Shown here: one piece after another, positions 1-7,921 of the stretch
Position numbering within the stretch: the stretch's first letter is position 1
How the letters are laid out: every line of letters starts with the position of its first letter
Source of the DNA: JBBDXA01 sp040902585
Lineage (GTDB): Bacteria; Planctomycetota; Phycisphaerae; Phycisphaerales; Phycisphaeraceae
Length of the DNA: 19,949 bases
Direction of reading: 5' to 3'
NCBI GenBank assembly: GCA_040902585.1
Contig: JBBDXA010000175.1
Coordinates: forward strand, 1-19,949
Made by a program: the position numbers and the translations under genes
Notes under the pieces: generated by a model
What the model saw: the letters and a program-made list of their open reading frames with translations, nothing else
Database searches by the model: none
What the model was told of the DNA's origin: nothing

Positions 1-20
1 CGTCCAACCGGCCCGCGCGT

Positions 21-46
21 CCGCGACGTGTTACGTCGCGGTTTTG
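21..46 (+). terminator. Putative rho-independent terminator of a gene left of the window
   Basis: A perfect 9-bp stem (CCGCGACGT at 21-29 and ACGTCGCGG at 33-41) with a 3-nt loop is followed by TTTT at 42-45. The T run is on the plus-strand side, so it would end a plus-strand transcript entering from the left, facing the minus-strand gene that stops at 63. The T run is short, so this is only a plausible call. Confidence 0.4.
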
Positions 47-62
47 CTGACAACCGTTCCAG

Positions 63-812
63 TCACTGCCTCCCATACCAGTGATGCAGCGAGCCGTAGA
101 ACACCTGTTGAAGATCATTGAATGCCGTGAAGGTCACCCGGCCGTCCACCGCCAGCACATTCGCGCCGGCGATCAGCGCGGTGTCGTTCACCACATTCCA
201 CCGCGCCGTCGGGCTGCCGGCGAAGGATGACTGCACGGGGTTGGAGAAGCCCAGGTTCCTGATGTGATTGGCGGCATACGGCCCGATCCATCCGCCATGT
301 GAATGAATGATGTCACTGTAATAGGCCCACGCGCCGTAATCGCTCAGGCCGCGCACCTTCGAGGTGTAGACGCCGCCGGCGTGTTTGTAGTTGGCCAGGT
401 ACCAGAAGGCCCAGACCAGCGTCGCGCCGGTGTTGCTGGCATGATCGGGCGCGGGGGCGTCGGCGTTGGTGGGGCAGCGAAAAATGTCGAAGGTGCCGGT
501 GTAGGGGCGAAGCTGGGTGACGAGGCTTGTCGTTTTGTTGTTACTGATTTGAAAGAGCGCGGGGCCGTAGCCTGTGTTGTGTGCCGGGTTGAGAGGGAAC
601 CGGCGATTGTTGCTGACAGCGAAGCCGGTCATCGAGAGGCCGACCTGATGATGGTTGGAAGCACAGACCGTGACACGGGCGGCATCGCGGGCCCTTGAGA
701 GCGCGGGCAGCAGCAGGGCGATGAGCAGGGTGATGATCGCGACGACGAGGAGCATCTCGACGAGGGTGAAGGCGGGCGAGAAGTGCCTGAAGCGGCAGCC
801 GCGAGGGGACAT
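63..812 (-). CDS. Prepilin-type N-terminal cleavage/methylation domain protein
   Basis: A 249-aa protein with a class III (type IV pilin/pseudopilin) signal. A short basic leader of 14 residues ends in Ala, followed by FTLVEMLLVVAII with Glu at position +5 and a hydrophobic helix to about residue 40. The predicted prepilin peptidase site is A14/F15, with Ala rather than the usual Gly at -1. The rest is a soluble domain. Near the C terminus a VLAVDGRV stretch resembles the DG end of the H-X9-DG motif found in many planctomycete pilin-like (DUF1559-type) proteins, but the expected His is absent. Such proteins are abundant paralogues in Planctomycetota and their roles are mostly unknown. The start is the ATG at 812; a TACAAT hexamer lies only 6 nt upstream at 819-824, so a leaderless transcript is possible. 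It is the last gene of the minus-strand group. It is a structural, not enzymatic, candidate. Confidence 0.85.
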   Translation of the reverse strand: MSPRGCRFRHFSPAFTLVEMLLVVAIITLLIALLLPALSRARDAARVTVCASNHHQVGLSMTGFAVSNNRRFPLNPAHNTGYGPALFQISNNKTTSLVTQLRPYTGTFDIFRCPTNADAPAPDHASNTGATLVWAFWYLANYKHAGGVYTSKVRGLSDYGAWAYYSDIIHSHGGWIGPYAANHIRNLGFSNPVQSSFAGSPTARWNVVNDTALIAGANVLAVDGRVTFTAFNDLQQVFYGSLHHWYGRQ

Positions 813-847
813 GAAACCATTGTATCGCGGAGAGGTGAGAGTCGTAC

Positions 848-973
848 CGTCGGGTGGCTGGGGCTGTGGCTTTGCTACGCCCCGGCCCAGCGCACGAGTT
901 GAATTAAACGCACCGATTCTTCGTGAGTCCCACGGCCGGGGCTTCCGCGGACTTCAGCCCCAGCCACCCGACG
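848..973. repeat. Large intergenic palindrome (element A)
   Basis: Outer arms 848-866 and 955-973 pair perfectly over 19 bp (CGTCGGGTGGCTGGGGCTG and its complement). Inside them is a 13/13-nt unpaired internal loop, then a second 8-bp stem (CCCCGGCC at 880-887 with GGCCGGGG at 934-941), and a central loop of 46 nt. It fills most of the gap between the prepilin-like gene and the DUF1501 gene. Architecture matches elements B (6712-6805) and C (2477-2585), although the arm sequences differ. Confidence 0.85.
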
Positions 974-1017
974 CGGAGAATCTCTGCGAGCTTTGCGCCC
1001 TTGCGTGAGCTTCCCCA

Positions 1018-2442
1018 CTACGCGATGACGTCCTTAATCACCTCACCGCCAAACTGCGACAACTGCTTGAATCTGCCTGCATGAAAGTACGTCAGCCTGT
1101 TGTCGTTCAATCCCATCAAATGCAGCAGCGTCACGTGCAGGTCGCGGATCGGGTGGATGCATTCGACCGCCTGATCGCCCAACTCATCCGTCGCGCCGAT
1201 CGCCTGGCCCGCCTTCGTGCCGCCGCCGGCGAAGAGGATGTTCATGGCTTTGGCGTTGTGATCGCGGCCCGCCTTCTTGCCGCCGCGCAGGCCGTTGTCC
1301 GGGGTGCGCCCGAACTCGCCGCAGCAGACGATGAGCGTTTCATCCAGCAGGCCGCGCTGCTTCAAGTCGGCAATCAGGGCGGCCACGGGTTGATCGATCG
1401 CCTTGAAGCGGTTGCCGTGCGAGCGTTCGATGTAGTCATGCGAGTCCCAGCCTGACACATACACCTGCACGAGGCGCACGCCGCGCTCGACGAGCCTGCG
1501 CGCCAAGAGACATCGGCGGGCGACGCTGTCGGTATCCGCGTTCTTCGAGCCGACGCCGTACATGTCGCGCGTCGCCTGGTCTTCCTTTCCAAGATCGATC
1601 AGCTCCGGCACATCGCTCTGCATGCGGTACGCGAGTTCATACGAATCGAGCCGGGCGGAAAGGTCTTCGTGTTGCGGACGGCGGGCGCGGTGCTCCGCTT
1701 CGAGTTTCGCCAGCAGGTCGAGGTTGCGTCGCTGGGCATTGCGCGTGACATGCGCCGGCGGCGCTAGGTCAAGAATCGGCGAGCCTGTGGGACGCAGCGT
1801 CGTCGCGGCATGATGCACGGGCAGGTATCCGTTGGACCAATTGGCAGCGCCGCCCTGGGGAAAATTAACTTCGGGCAGGACGATAAACGAAGGGAGATTC
1901 TGATTGACGGTGCCCAGGCCGTAGCTGACCCACGAGCCGATGGCCGGATCGCCGCCGAATCGCGTGCCGGTATTGATGTGATAGCACGCGGTGGGGTGAT
2001 CGATTGACTCGGCGACGCAGCCTTTATAGATGCACAGGTCATCCGCGACGCGGGCGAGGTGTTGAAAGTCATCCACCATCCACAGCCCGCTCTTGCCGCG
2101 CTGACTGAAGGTGAACGGACTCTTGACGTAGTAGCGTTTTCCGCTGGCCATCTGCGAAGCGAACTTGTCGCTGCGCTGAAACTCCTGCATGTCGAGCTTG
2201 TCGAGTTTGGGCTTGGGGTCGAAGGTGTCGATGTGGCTCGGGCCGCCTTCGAGGAAAAGCATGATGCAGGACTTGGCGCTAGCGGGGTGATGGCCCTGTT
2301 TCGCGGCGAGGGGGGAAGCGGGGGATTCGCCGGGCGTCTTTGGTTTTGGAGTCTCCGCGCGCAGCATGGCGTTGAACGCCGCGGTGCCGAGCGTGGCGCC
2401 AAGGCCGTAGAGGAAGGAGCGTCGGTGGAGAGTGGGTTGCAT
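1018..2442 (-). CDS. DUF1501 domain protein, Tat-exported (copy 1)
   Basis: A 474-aa protein with a twin-arginine signal at the N terminus (HRRSFLYGLGA, residues 6-16, then a hydrophobic segment). The first conserved block reads LFLEGGPSHIDTFDPKP (about residues 62-78). Near the C terminus are CGEFGRTP, a GRDH block, an AGGGTKAGQAIGATDE block and a final VIKDVI stretch, the usual order in DUF1501. The family belongs to the alkaline-phosphatase/sulfatase clan; its substrate is not known. It lies 184 bp downstream of the PSCyt1-DUF1549-DUF1553 gene on the same strand, the standard planctomycete pairing, so the two products probably act together in the periplasm. The start is the ATG at 2442, which places the Tat motif correctly; no strong ribosome binding site was seen. 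Length is normal for the family. Confidence 0.93.
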   Translation of the reverse strand: MQPTLHRRSFLYGLGATLGTAAFNAMLRAETPKPKTPGESPASPLAAKQGHHPASAKSCIMLFLEGGPSHIDTFDPKPKLDKLDMQEFQRSDKFASQMASGKRYYVKSPFTFSQRGKSGLWMVDDFQHLARVADDLCIYKGCVAESIDHPTACYHINTGTRFGGDPAIGSWVSYGLGTVNQNLPSFIVLPEVNFPQGGAANWSNGYLPVHHAATTLRPTGSPILDLAPPAHVTRNAQRRNLDLLAKLEAEHRARRPQHEDLSARLDSYELAYRMQSDVPELIDLGKEDQATRDMYGVGSKNADTDSVARRCLLARRLVERGVRLVQVYVSGWDSHDYIERSHGNRFKAIDQPVAALIADLKQRGLLDETLIVCCGEFGRTPDNGLRGGKKAGRDHNAKAMNILFAGGGTKAGQAIGATDELGDQAVECIHPIRDLHVTLLHLMGLNDNRLTYFHAGRFKQLSQFGGEVIKDVIA

Positions 2443-2476
2443 GTTGGAATCCGTTGTGATCGGGTGATCCGTTCGT

Positions 2477-2585
2477 CGGGTGCCACGGGTCGCGGAGGTC
2501 TGCCGACGAGACCCGTGCGAATCACCTTTGACGCCCGCACGGGTCTGCTCGCCAAGCCTCGCCGACCCGTGGTACCCGGCACCCG
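2477..2585. repeat. Large intergenic palindrome (element C)
   Basis: Arms 2477-2519 and 2536-2585 form a long imperfect inverted repeat. The outer pairing is CGGGTGCC plus ACGGGTCG (the right arm has a 7-nt insertion between them). A 17/17-nt internal loop follows, then a perfect 10-bp inner stem GACCCGTGCG, and a 16-nt apical loop. The left arm carries GAGGTCTGCCGA in the internal loop, the same 12-mer as one arm of element B. It sits between the stop of the PSCyt1 gene and the start of DUF1501 copy 1. Confidence 0.85.
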
Positions 2586-2626
2586 GCGGCAGGCGGGCCT
2601 CGCGGACTCGGCCGCGCCGCTAACCG

Positions 2627-5239
2627 TCAATACACATACACAAACTCACTGCTGTTCAATAGCACCAGACACACCTCCGCCAGCGCCCGCGTCGTCGTCG
2701 GCACCTCCCAAGGCTGCCTGTCGCGCTGATAGCCATCCATATCCAGCTTTTCATCCCACTCAAAAAGCACACCGCTCTGCTCGCCGACCATCTGCCGGCG
2801 AACGATCGTGGGCAGGTCACGCTTCTTAATCTCATGCAGGCGATGATGCGCGACCATCGCGCTGAAGTGCTCCGCGCACGCATCCAGTTCTTCCTTGCTC
2901 GGCTTGCGACCGAACAGCACGCGGTACAACTCCTCGATCATTGCATTCAAAGACCCGCCCGCCTTCTCCACGCGCAGCGCCAGGGCCGTCGCCCGGTCAT
3001 GCACGAACTGCCCGTTGAACAGTGCGAACACCTGCGGCGTCACCGTCGTGTCATCGCGCCTTTCACACGACATCTCGCTGCCGGGCTTGTTGAAGACTTC
3101 CAGCATCGGATCGCTGAGCGTGCGATGGCGAAAGGCGTAAATCGTCCGACGATTCCGCTCGGCAGGCGTCGGCGAAGGCGTGTAGGACGGCGCGATCCCG
3201 CCCATCACGTGTCGCGGCTGAAGGGCGACTTCCCAGTTGATCTCCGGATAAACGCCCGGTCCGCCGCGCTCCTGCGAAAGCTCGCCTGTTGCCGCGAGCA
3301 TCGCATCGCGCAGCTCTTCAGCCGTGAGCCGGCGCGGCGGAAACACGGCGAGCATTTCATTACTCGGATCCACGGTGCTCAGCTTAGCGATCTCGCCGTG
3401 CGAGCCGCTTCGCTGGTACGCAGCCGAGGTCATGATGAGCGTGTGCAGCTTCTTGATCGACCAGCCATTGTCCACGAACCAGGTCGCCAGCCAGTCGAGC
3501 AATTCCGGATGGGTGGGTCGTCTGCCCATCTTCCCGAACTGACTCGGCGTCGCGACCAGCCCGGTGCCAAAGTGCATCTGCCAGACGCGGTTGACGATCA
3601 CCCGCGCGGTCAGCGGGTTGTCCTTGTGGGCGATCCACTGCGCCAGGGCGAGCCGCCGGCCCTGTGGCCCAAGCGGCATCTTCCAATCCTTCGGAAGAAA
3701 ATCACCCAGGGCTGACATCACCCCCGGCTCCACCACATTCAACGGCGACTCCAGCGCCCCGCCGTTCAAGATATGCACGTTCTGGTTGCCCTTCGTCTCC
3801 ACGCTGAATGCCTTTGCGTCCGTGCGCTGCATGGCTAGCTTCAAATGTTCGCCGCGTTTCTTGCCGATGCGGTCGAACGAATTGTCGTTGGCCGCGAGTT
3901 TGCTCCGCAGGGTGAGCGTGTCGGTGTCGCGCCATTTCTCCATGCGGGCCTTCAGGCCGGCGAACCGGCTCTGGTCTTCGCCTTGGACAAAGGGCGCATC
4001 GCGCTGGGCGAACTGCGTCGAGCCGAACACCGCCTGCATGCTGTAATAGTCGCGCGCGGGGAGCGGGTCGAACTTATGATCGTGGCAGCGGAAGCAGGTC
4101 ATATTCTGCCCGAGAAAGGTGGTGCCCACCGTGTTGGTCACATCATCGAGCCACATCTGGCGGGTGATCGCAGCGACGCTCATCGCGGTCTGTTCCCAAG
4201 GCCCCATGCGCAGGAAGCCGACGGCGATCAGCATTTCCGGATCCTTCGCATCGATCTCATCACCGGCAACCTGCTCCATGATGAAGCGGTCATAGGGTTT
4301 GTCACTGTTGAAAGAGCGAATGACATAATCGCGATAGCGCCAGGCATGCGGCCGCTCGTGGTCGTTGGAGAAGCCCGAGGTGTCGGCATAGCGCACGACA
4401 TCAAGCCAGTGCTGGGCCATGCGCTCGCCGTAGTGGGGCGAGGCGAGGAGGCGGTCCAGGAGATTTCTGATTTCTGATTGTTGATTTCTGATTGAGTCCA
4501 GCTTGAACGCCGCCACTTCCTCCGCCGTCGGGGGCAGGCCGGTGAGGTCGAAAGTCATCCGGCGAATCAGCGTGAGATCATCGGCGCGATCGGCGGGCGT
4601 GACCTTCGCCTCAATCATGCGAGGTTGTAAAAACGCATCGATCGGATGCTTCACCGCGCCCTTCGGCAGCGCATCGTACGGCGGCTCGACCTGCTGTCGC
4701 GGCAGATACGCCCAGACATCCTCGCGCTTGTATTCGCGATTCGTCCAGGCGGCGCTCATGCCGCCGGCGGTCTTGACTTGAATCACTTCGCCGCCCGTTG
4801 TCTTCCACTTGTTGGGCGAAACATCGGACCACACCGCGCCGGTGGCGATCCACTGACGAACGAGTTCGATCTGTTCCTTGCTCAGCCGATCGTTCTCCTT
4901 CGGCGGCATCTGTAAATCTTCATTCTTCCAGGTGACCGCGATGTAAAGCGGACTCTTCTCCGGCTCGCCGGGCACGACCGAAGGCTCGCCCGACTCGCCG
5001 CCCTTCATCACCCCATCGCGCGAGCGCAGGTCGAACTTGCCTTTGATCTTGGCCGGGTCATCGCCGTGACACGCCATGCATTTGGCGGCGAGGAGGGGTT
5101 TGATCTGTGTGACGAAGAGTTTCTGGGCTTGTTCGTTGGCATCGATGACTTTCACTGCCTCGCGGTCTGCCGCGAAGAGGTCGCTGCTCATGAATGTGAG
5201 CGCGATGAGGACGAAGAAGGGAATCGTTGGATGCTTCAT
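2627..5239 (-). CDS. PSCyt1-DUF1549-DUF1553 planctomycete cytochrome-like protein
   Basis: An 870-aa exported protein with a Sec-type signal peptide (residues 1-23, ending DLFA). A PSCyt1 cytochrome c domain follows: C54-M-A-C57-H58 binds haem covalently, and Met111 in the MPP motif is the likely distal ligand. DUF1549 spans about 199-410 and contains HYGERMAQHWLDVVRYAD and a second CxxCH-like motif, CFRCHDHKFDP (C382, C385, H386). DUF1553 runs from about 525 to the end, opening GRRLALAQWIAHKDNPLTAR. This domain order is standard for planctomycete redox proteins that accompany DUF1501; the electron donor and substrate are unknown. Odd feature: an in-frame heptamer tandem repeat encodes residues about 249-259 inside DUF1549. 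The start is the ATG at 5239, which gives a good signal peptide; a consensus-like promoter lies about 100 nt upstream. Confidence 0.95.
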   Translation of the reverse strand: MKHPTIPFFVLIALTFMSSDLFAADREAVKVIDANEQAQKLFVTQIKPLLAAKCMACHGDDPAKIKGKFDLRSRDGVMKGGESGEPSVVPGEPEKSPLYIAVTWKNEDLQMPPKENDRLSKEQIELVRQWIATGAVWSDVSPNKWKTTGGEVIQVKTAGGMSAAWTNREYKREDVWAYLPRQQVEPPYDALPKGAVKHPIDAFLQPRMIEAKVTPADRADDLTLIRRMTFDLTGLPPTAEEVAAFKLDSIRNQQSEIRNLLDRLLASPHYGERMAQHWLDVVRYADTSGFSNDHERPHAWRYRDYVIRSFNSDKPYDRFIMEQVAGDEIDAKDPEMLIAVGFLRMGPWEQTAMSVAAITRQMWLDDVTNTVGTTFLGQNMTCFRCHDHKFDPLPARDYYSMQAVFGSTQFAQRDAPFVQGEDQSRFAGLKARMEKWRDTDTLTLRSKLAANDNSFDRIGKKRGEHLKLAMQRTDAKAFSVETKGNQNVHILNGGALESPLNVVEPGVMSALGDFLPKDWKMPLGPQGRRLALAQWIAHKDNPLTARVIVNRVWQMHFGTGLVATPSQFGKMGRRPTHPELLDWLATWFVDNGWSIKKLHTLIMTSAAYQRSGSHGEIAKLSTVDPSNEMLAVFPPRRLTAEELRDAMLAATGELSQERGGPGVYPEINWEVALQPRHVMGGIAPSYTPSPTPAERNRRTIYAFRHRTLSDPMLEVFNKPGSEMSCERRDDTTVTPQVFALFNGQFVHDRATALALRVEKAGGSLNAMIEELYRVLFGRKPSKEELDACAEHFSAMVAHHRLHEIKKRDLPTIVRRQMVGEQSGVLFEWDEKLDMDGYQRDRQPWEVPTTTRALAEVCLVLLNSSEFVYVY
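4462..4496. repeat. Heptamer tandem repeat inside the DUF1549 coding region
   Basis: Five consecutive 7-nt units are seen: GATTTCT, GATTTCT, GATTGTT, GATTTCT, GATTGAG. The tract is conspicuously AT-rich in a GC-rich gene. Read on the minus strand it encodes the low-complexity peptide IRNQQSEIRN, placed just before the conserved LLASPHYGER motif of DUF1549. The reading frame is intact. Confidence 0.9.
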
Positions 5240-5283
5240 GATGGACCGTGCGAGAGTTGAACCCTATTGGGCCGCGGGCGCGG

Positions 5284-5312
5284 GAACCTTCGGTTCACCC
5301 GCTAAACGCGGG
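5284..5312. repeat. Pair of small hairpins in the divergent intergenic gap
   Basis: Two adjacent stem-loops: GAACC-TTC-GGTTC at 5284-5296 and CCCGC-TAAAC-GCGGG at 5298-5312. They would lie in the 5' leader of the minus-strand PSCyt1 transcript if the promoter at 5342-5370 is used. They may be a dispersed repeat or a leader structure. Confidence 0.55.
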
Positions 5313-5341
5313 GACCGGGGATCGGCGGCAGGGGCATCCTT

Positions 5342-5370
5342 ATTATATTGGTGCAGGTCGCGACTCTGAA
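5342..5370 (-). promoter_or_regulatory. Putative sigma-70-type promoter for the PSCyt1-DUF1501 group
   Basis: On the minus strand a perfect -10 hexamer TATAAT (5347-5342) is preceded by TTCAGA (5370-5365, 4 of 6 matches to TTGACA) with a 17-nt spacer. Transcription would start near 5335 and leave a leader of about 95 nt before the ATG at 5239. The tract is unusually AT-rich for this window. Confidence 0.5.
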
Positions 5371-5451
5371 TCGTAACCCGCAGGTGTTTGCGAACAAATT
5401 GGATTGTCAGGCTTGTGTCGATCATTACGCCCCGTACTGGAGGCTCGCATC

Positions 5452-6696
5452 ATGTCCAGCAGGAAAAGTCGCATCACGCGGCGAACCTTCGTCAAGACCG
5501 CCGCGGCCGCGACAGCCGCCCCGGCCTTGTTCCACATCGTCCCGCGCCACTGCCTCGCTCAATCCGGCCAGACGCCGCCGAGCGAAACCCTGGGGGCCGC
5601 CCTGATCGGCTGCGGCGGGCGTTCGCGCGGCACCCTCGGCGAAGCGAGCAAGGGTCACACCGTTCAACTCCTGGCCGAGTGCGATGTGAAATTCGTCGGC
5701 AGTGCGGACAACAAGAAGAAGTACACCGACTATCGCCTCGTTCTGGAACGCAAGGACATCGACATCGTCGCCATCGCCACGCCGCCGCACTGGCACGCGC
5801 TGATCGCCATCGCCGCGATGGAGGCGGGCAAGGATGTGCTCTGCGAGAAGCCGATGACGCGCAGCCTCGGCGAAGGTCGCGCGGTGGTCGATGCGAGCAA
5901 GCGGTTCGGTCGCGTGTTCCAGATCGGCACGTTTGGCCGATTCGGGTCCAGTCGCGATAAGAACAAAATTCTCACCCACAAGATCATGCGCTCCGGCCTG
6001 CTGAAAGATTGCAAAGGCGTTCACGTCAAGAGTGGCGGGTTGAAGGTGAAGGAGTGGTCAGGGCGGCCGCACATCAAGCCGGTGAATCCGCCGCCGTATC
6101 TGGACTGGGACATGTACTGCGGCCCCTCGCCGCTGAAGCCCTTCGTCGGCGAACGGTTCGGCGGAGCGCATCGCAAATACTGGGACTACGAAGGCGGCGG
6201 CATGAGCGACATGGGCCAGCACCACTTCGACCCTGTGCAATGGGAGTGGGGCAAGGATGACACGAGTCCGGTTGAGATCGAAGCCTACGCGCCGCCTGCG
6301 CATCCGGAATGCACCGGCATGTGGGGCTGGGTCACGCTCAAGTATGCGGATGGCTTTACGATCGTGATGACCAGTGAAGAGTGGGGCGACAAGTACGATG
6401 GCCCGCGCGGTCGCGGCATCGGTTTGAGCGATCTCTCGGAAGAAGATCAGAAGAAGATCAACTCGATGCCTGACCCCGAGCCGTTGCTGAGTTTTGCCGA
6501 GGCGGTGAAACAGCGCAAGCTCGCGGGCGGTCATCCCGAGGCCGCCCATCGCGCCGCGTGCATCCTGCATCTGGCGAACCTGGCGATCCGCACCGGGCGC
6601 AAGCTGAAGTACGACCCCGTCGCGGAGAAGTTCATCGGCGATGAAGAAGCGAATCGCATGGCGTATCACCCGATGCGGGCGCCGTTTCATCTGTGA
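5452..6696 (+). CDS. Gfo/Idh/MocA family oxidoreductase, Tat-exported
   Basis: A 414-aa protein with a Tat signal (ITRRTFVKTAAAATAA, about residues 8-23). The N-terminal Rossmann fold has the dinucleotide-binding loop as GCGGRSRG (residues 53-60, the typical planctomycete form) and the family signature CEKPMTR (131-137), in which Lys133 is the conserved cofactor/substrate-contacting lysine. A C-terminal substrate domain follows, with MGQHHFDPVQW. Family members oxidise or reduce sugars and related compounds with NAD(P); in this exported planctomycete subgroup the substrate is generally unknown. The ATG at 5452 was preferred over an upstream in-frame TTG at 5404 because GGAGG at 5439-5443 lies 8 nt before it and the Tat motif then sits at the N terminus. 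It is divergent from the PSCyt1 gene. Confidence 0.93.
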   Translation: MSSRKSRITRRTFVKTAAAATAAPALFHIVPRHCLAQSGQTPPSETLGAALIGCGGRSRGTLGEASKGHTVQLLAECDVKFVGSADNKKKYTDYRLVLERKDIDIVAIATPPHWHALIAIAAMEAGKDVLCEKPMTRSLGEGRAVVDASKRFGRVFQIGTFGRFGSSRDKNKILTHKIMRSGLLKDCKGVHVKSGGLKVKEWSGRPHIKPVNPPPYLDWDMYCGPSPLKPFVGERFGGAHRKYWDYEGGGMSDMGQHHFDPVQWEWGKDDTSPVEIEAYAPPAHPECTGMWGWVTLKYADGFTIVMTSEEWGDKYDGPRGRGIGLSDLSEEDQKKINSMPDPEPLLSFAEAVKQRKLAGGHPEAAHRAACILHLANLAIRTGRKLKYDPVAEKFIGDEEANRMAYHPMRAPFHL

Positions 6697-6711
6697 TGGG
6701 CGGTTGGACAC

Positions 6712-6805
6712 CAAGCCCGATGGCGAGTCCGCGAGCCGTCGGGGTATCGCAGTGTCCTGAGTCCAACTTACCCCGACGGCTCGGCAGACCTCGCCATCGG
6801 GCTTG
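6712..6805. repeat. Large intergenic palindrome (element B)
   Basis: The outer arms pair perfectly over 16 bp (CAAGCCCGATGGCGAG at 6712-6727 with 6790-6805). A 5/7-nt internal loop follows (TCCGC at 6728-6732 against GGCAGAC at 6783-6789), then a perfect 13-bp inner stem (6733-6745 with 6770-6782) and a 24-nt apical loop. It occupies most of the gap between the Gfo/Idh/MocA gene (stop at 6696) and the HEAT gene (start 6845). Each arm plus its internal loop resembles the layout of elements A and C. Confidence 0.9.
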
Positions 6806-6844
6806 ATAGCTGAATACGAACACTTGATTAGAAATGGAATCGAT

Positions 6845-7693
6845 ATGACCAAAGACGAACTCCTCACCCAAGTCAACCGCTTCCCCGACCCTGAGCCCAA
6901 GCAGATGATCCTCAGCGTGATTGATGACAAAGCCTGTCTCGATGCGACGGCTGCGATCCACAAGGGCGGGCGCGATGCATGGCTTATGCTTATCGATCTG
7001 CTCGTGGACACGGACCCGGCGAAGGATTGCAAAGCCCGGCATGCGCTGCACACGCTCGTGCATCACGCCTGCGGGCTGGGCGAGAAGGAACGGGCCGCGC
7101 TCGCGGAGACGATCGCTTCGCAGATCACGGGAAGCCGCGCGAAGGAAATCCGCGCGTTTCTCATTCATCAGCTTCGCCTGTGCGCGGGAAAGGAAAGCGT
7201 GGCCGCGCTGGGCAAGGTGCTGCTCGATGAAGACCTGTGCGACCCGGCCTGTGCCGCGCTGGCGTCGATCGGCACCAGCGCATCCACCGGCGCGGCAGGG
7301 CCGCTTCAAGCGGCCCTGCCTCAGGCGACCGCGCGCCAAAAACTCGCCATCCTCCAAACCCTCGGCTACCTCTCCGACATCGCCTCCGTCCCCGCCTTCC
7401 GCGCCGCCTTGAGCGACAAGGACCGCGACACCCGCATCGTCGCCGGCTGGTCCCTCTCCCGCATCGGCGATGCCGGCAGCGTTGACCTGCTCCTCGCCCG
7501 CGCCGAAAAGAGCGAAGGCTGGGAACGCACCCAGCAGACCAAGCACTGCCTCGTCCTCGCCGAGAAACTCGCCGTCGCGGATACCAGGGACATCGCCGCG
7601 CGCATTTACAAGACCCTCGCCGCCCGGCACAGCGATCCGAAAGAGCTCTATATAAAGGAAGCCGCCGAGCGCGGACTCAAGGCGGTCGGCTGA
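6845..7693 (+). CDS. HEAT-repeat protein
   Basis: A 282-aa protein, apparently cytoplasmic since no signal peptide or membrane segment is seen. It is built largely of alpha-helical HEAT-like repeats, clearest in the second half, for example ACAALASIGT, LAILQTLGYLSDIASVPAFRAAL (read in parts) and TRIVAGWSLSRIGDAGSVDLLLARA. HEAT repeats mediate protein-protein contacts and give no catalytic clue. The ATG at 6845 was chosen over an in-frame TTG at 6803, because the TTG overlaps the last bases of palindrome B and the MTKDELLTQVNRF start reads well; the ribosome binding site is weak. It follows the Gfo/Idh/MocA gene on the same strand. A family-specific name cannot be given. Confidence 0.75.
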   Translation: MTKDELLTQVNRFPDPEPKQMILSVIDDKACLDATAAIHKGGRDAWLMLIDLLVDTDPAKDCKARHALHTLVHHACGLGEKERAALAETIASQITGSRAKEIRAFLIHQLRLCAGKESVAALGKVLLDEDLCDPACAALASIGTSASTGAAGPLQAALPQATARQKLAILQTLGYLSDIASVPAFRAALSDKDRDTRIVAGWSLSRIGDAGSVDLLLARAEKSEGWERTQQTKHCLVLAEKLAVADTRDIAARIYKTLAARHSDPKELYIKEAAERGLKAVG

Positions 7694-7694
7694 C

Positions 7695-7850
7695 GGGAGC
7701 ACCATCCCGACAGGGTGGTGCTATTCGCCTCCGGCAGTCTATATCGCCACTCGCGCGAAGGATCAGCGGTCGCCTCCGGCAGTCTATATCGCCAATCGCG
7801 GCAAAGATCAGCGGATGCCATTAGCACCACCCTGTCGGGATGGTGCTCCC
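7695..7850. repeat. Dispersed palindromic element D, with duplicated core
   Basis: A perfect 29-bp inverted repeat (7695-7723 with 7822-7850) begins 1 nt after the stop codon of the HEAT gene. Each arm is itself a near-palindrome: AGCACCATCCC, loop GACA, then GGGTGGTGCT, with one bulged T. Between the arms an approximately 45-nt unit, starting TCGCCTCCGGCAGTCTATAT and ending GATCAGCGG, is present twice in tandem (about 7724-7769 and 7770-7814). The same arms recur in element E (10095-10203), and the complement of the core unit recurs there in the opposite orientation. Confidence 0.95.
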
Positions 7851-7921
7851 CGAAGTGTTCCCTGATTTCGCACTCAGCCTGATATCATGATTCAGTCGAT
7901 AGGACCATCGGAGTACGCTCC

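Noticed and set aside
655..1008. Open plus-strand frame of 117 codons between the first two genes
   Set aside because: It begins inside the prepilin-like gene and then reads through palindrome A; no protein features.
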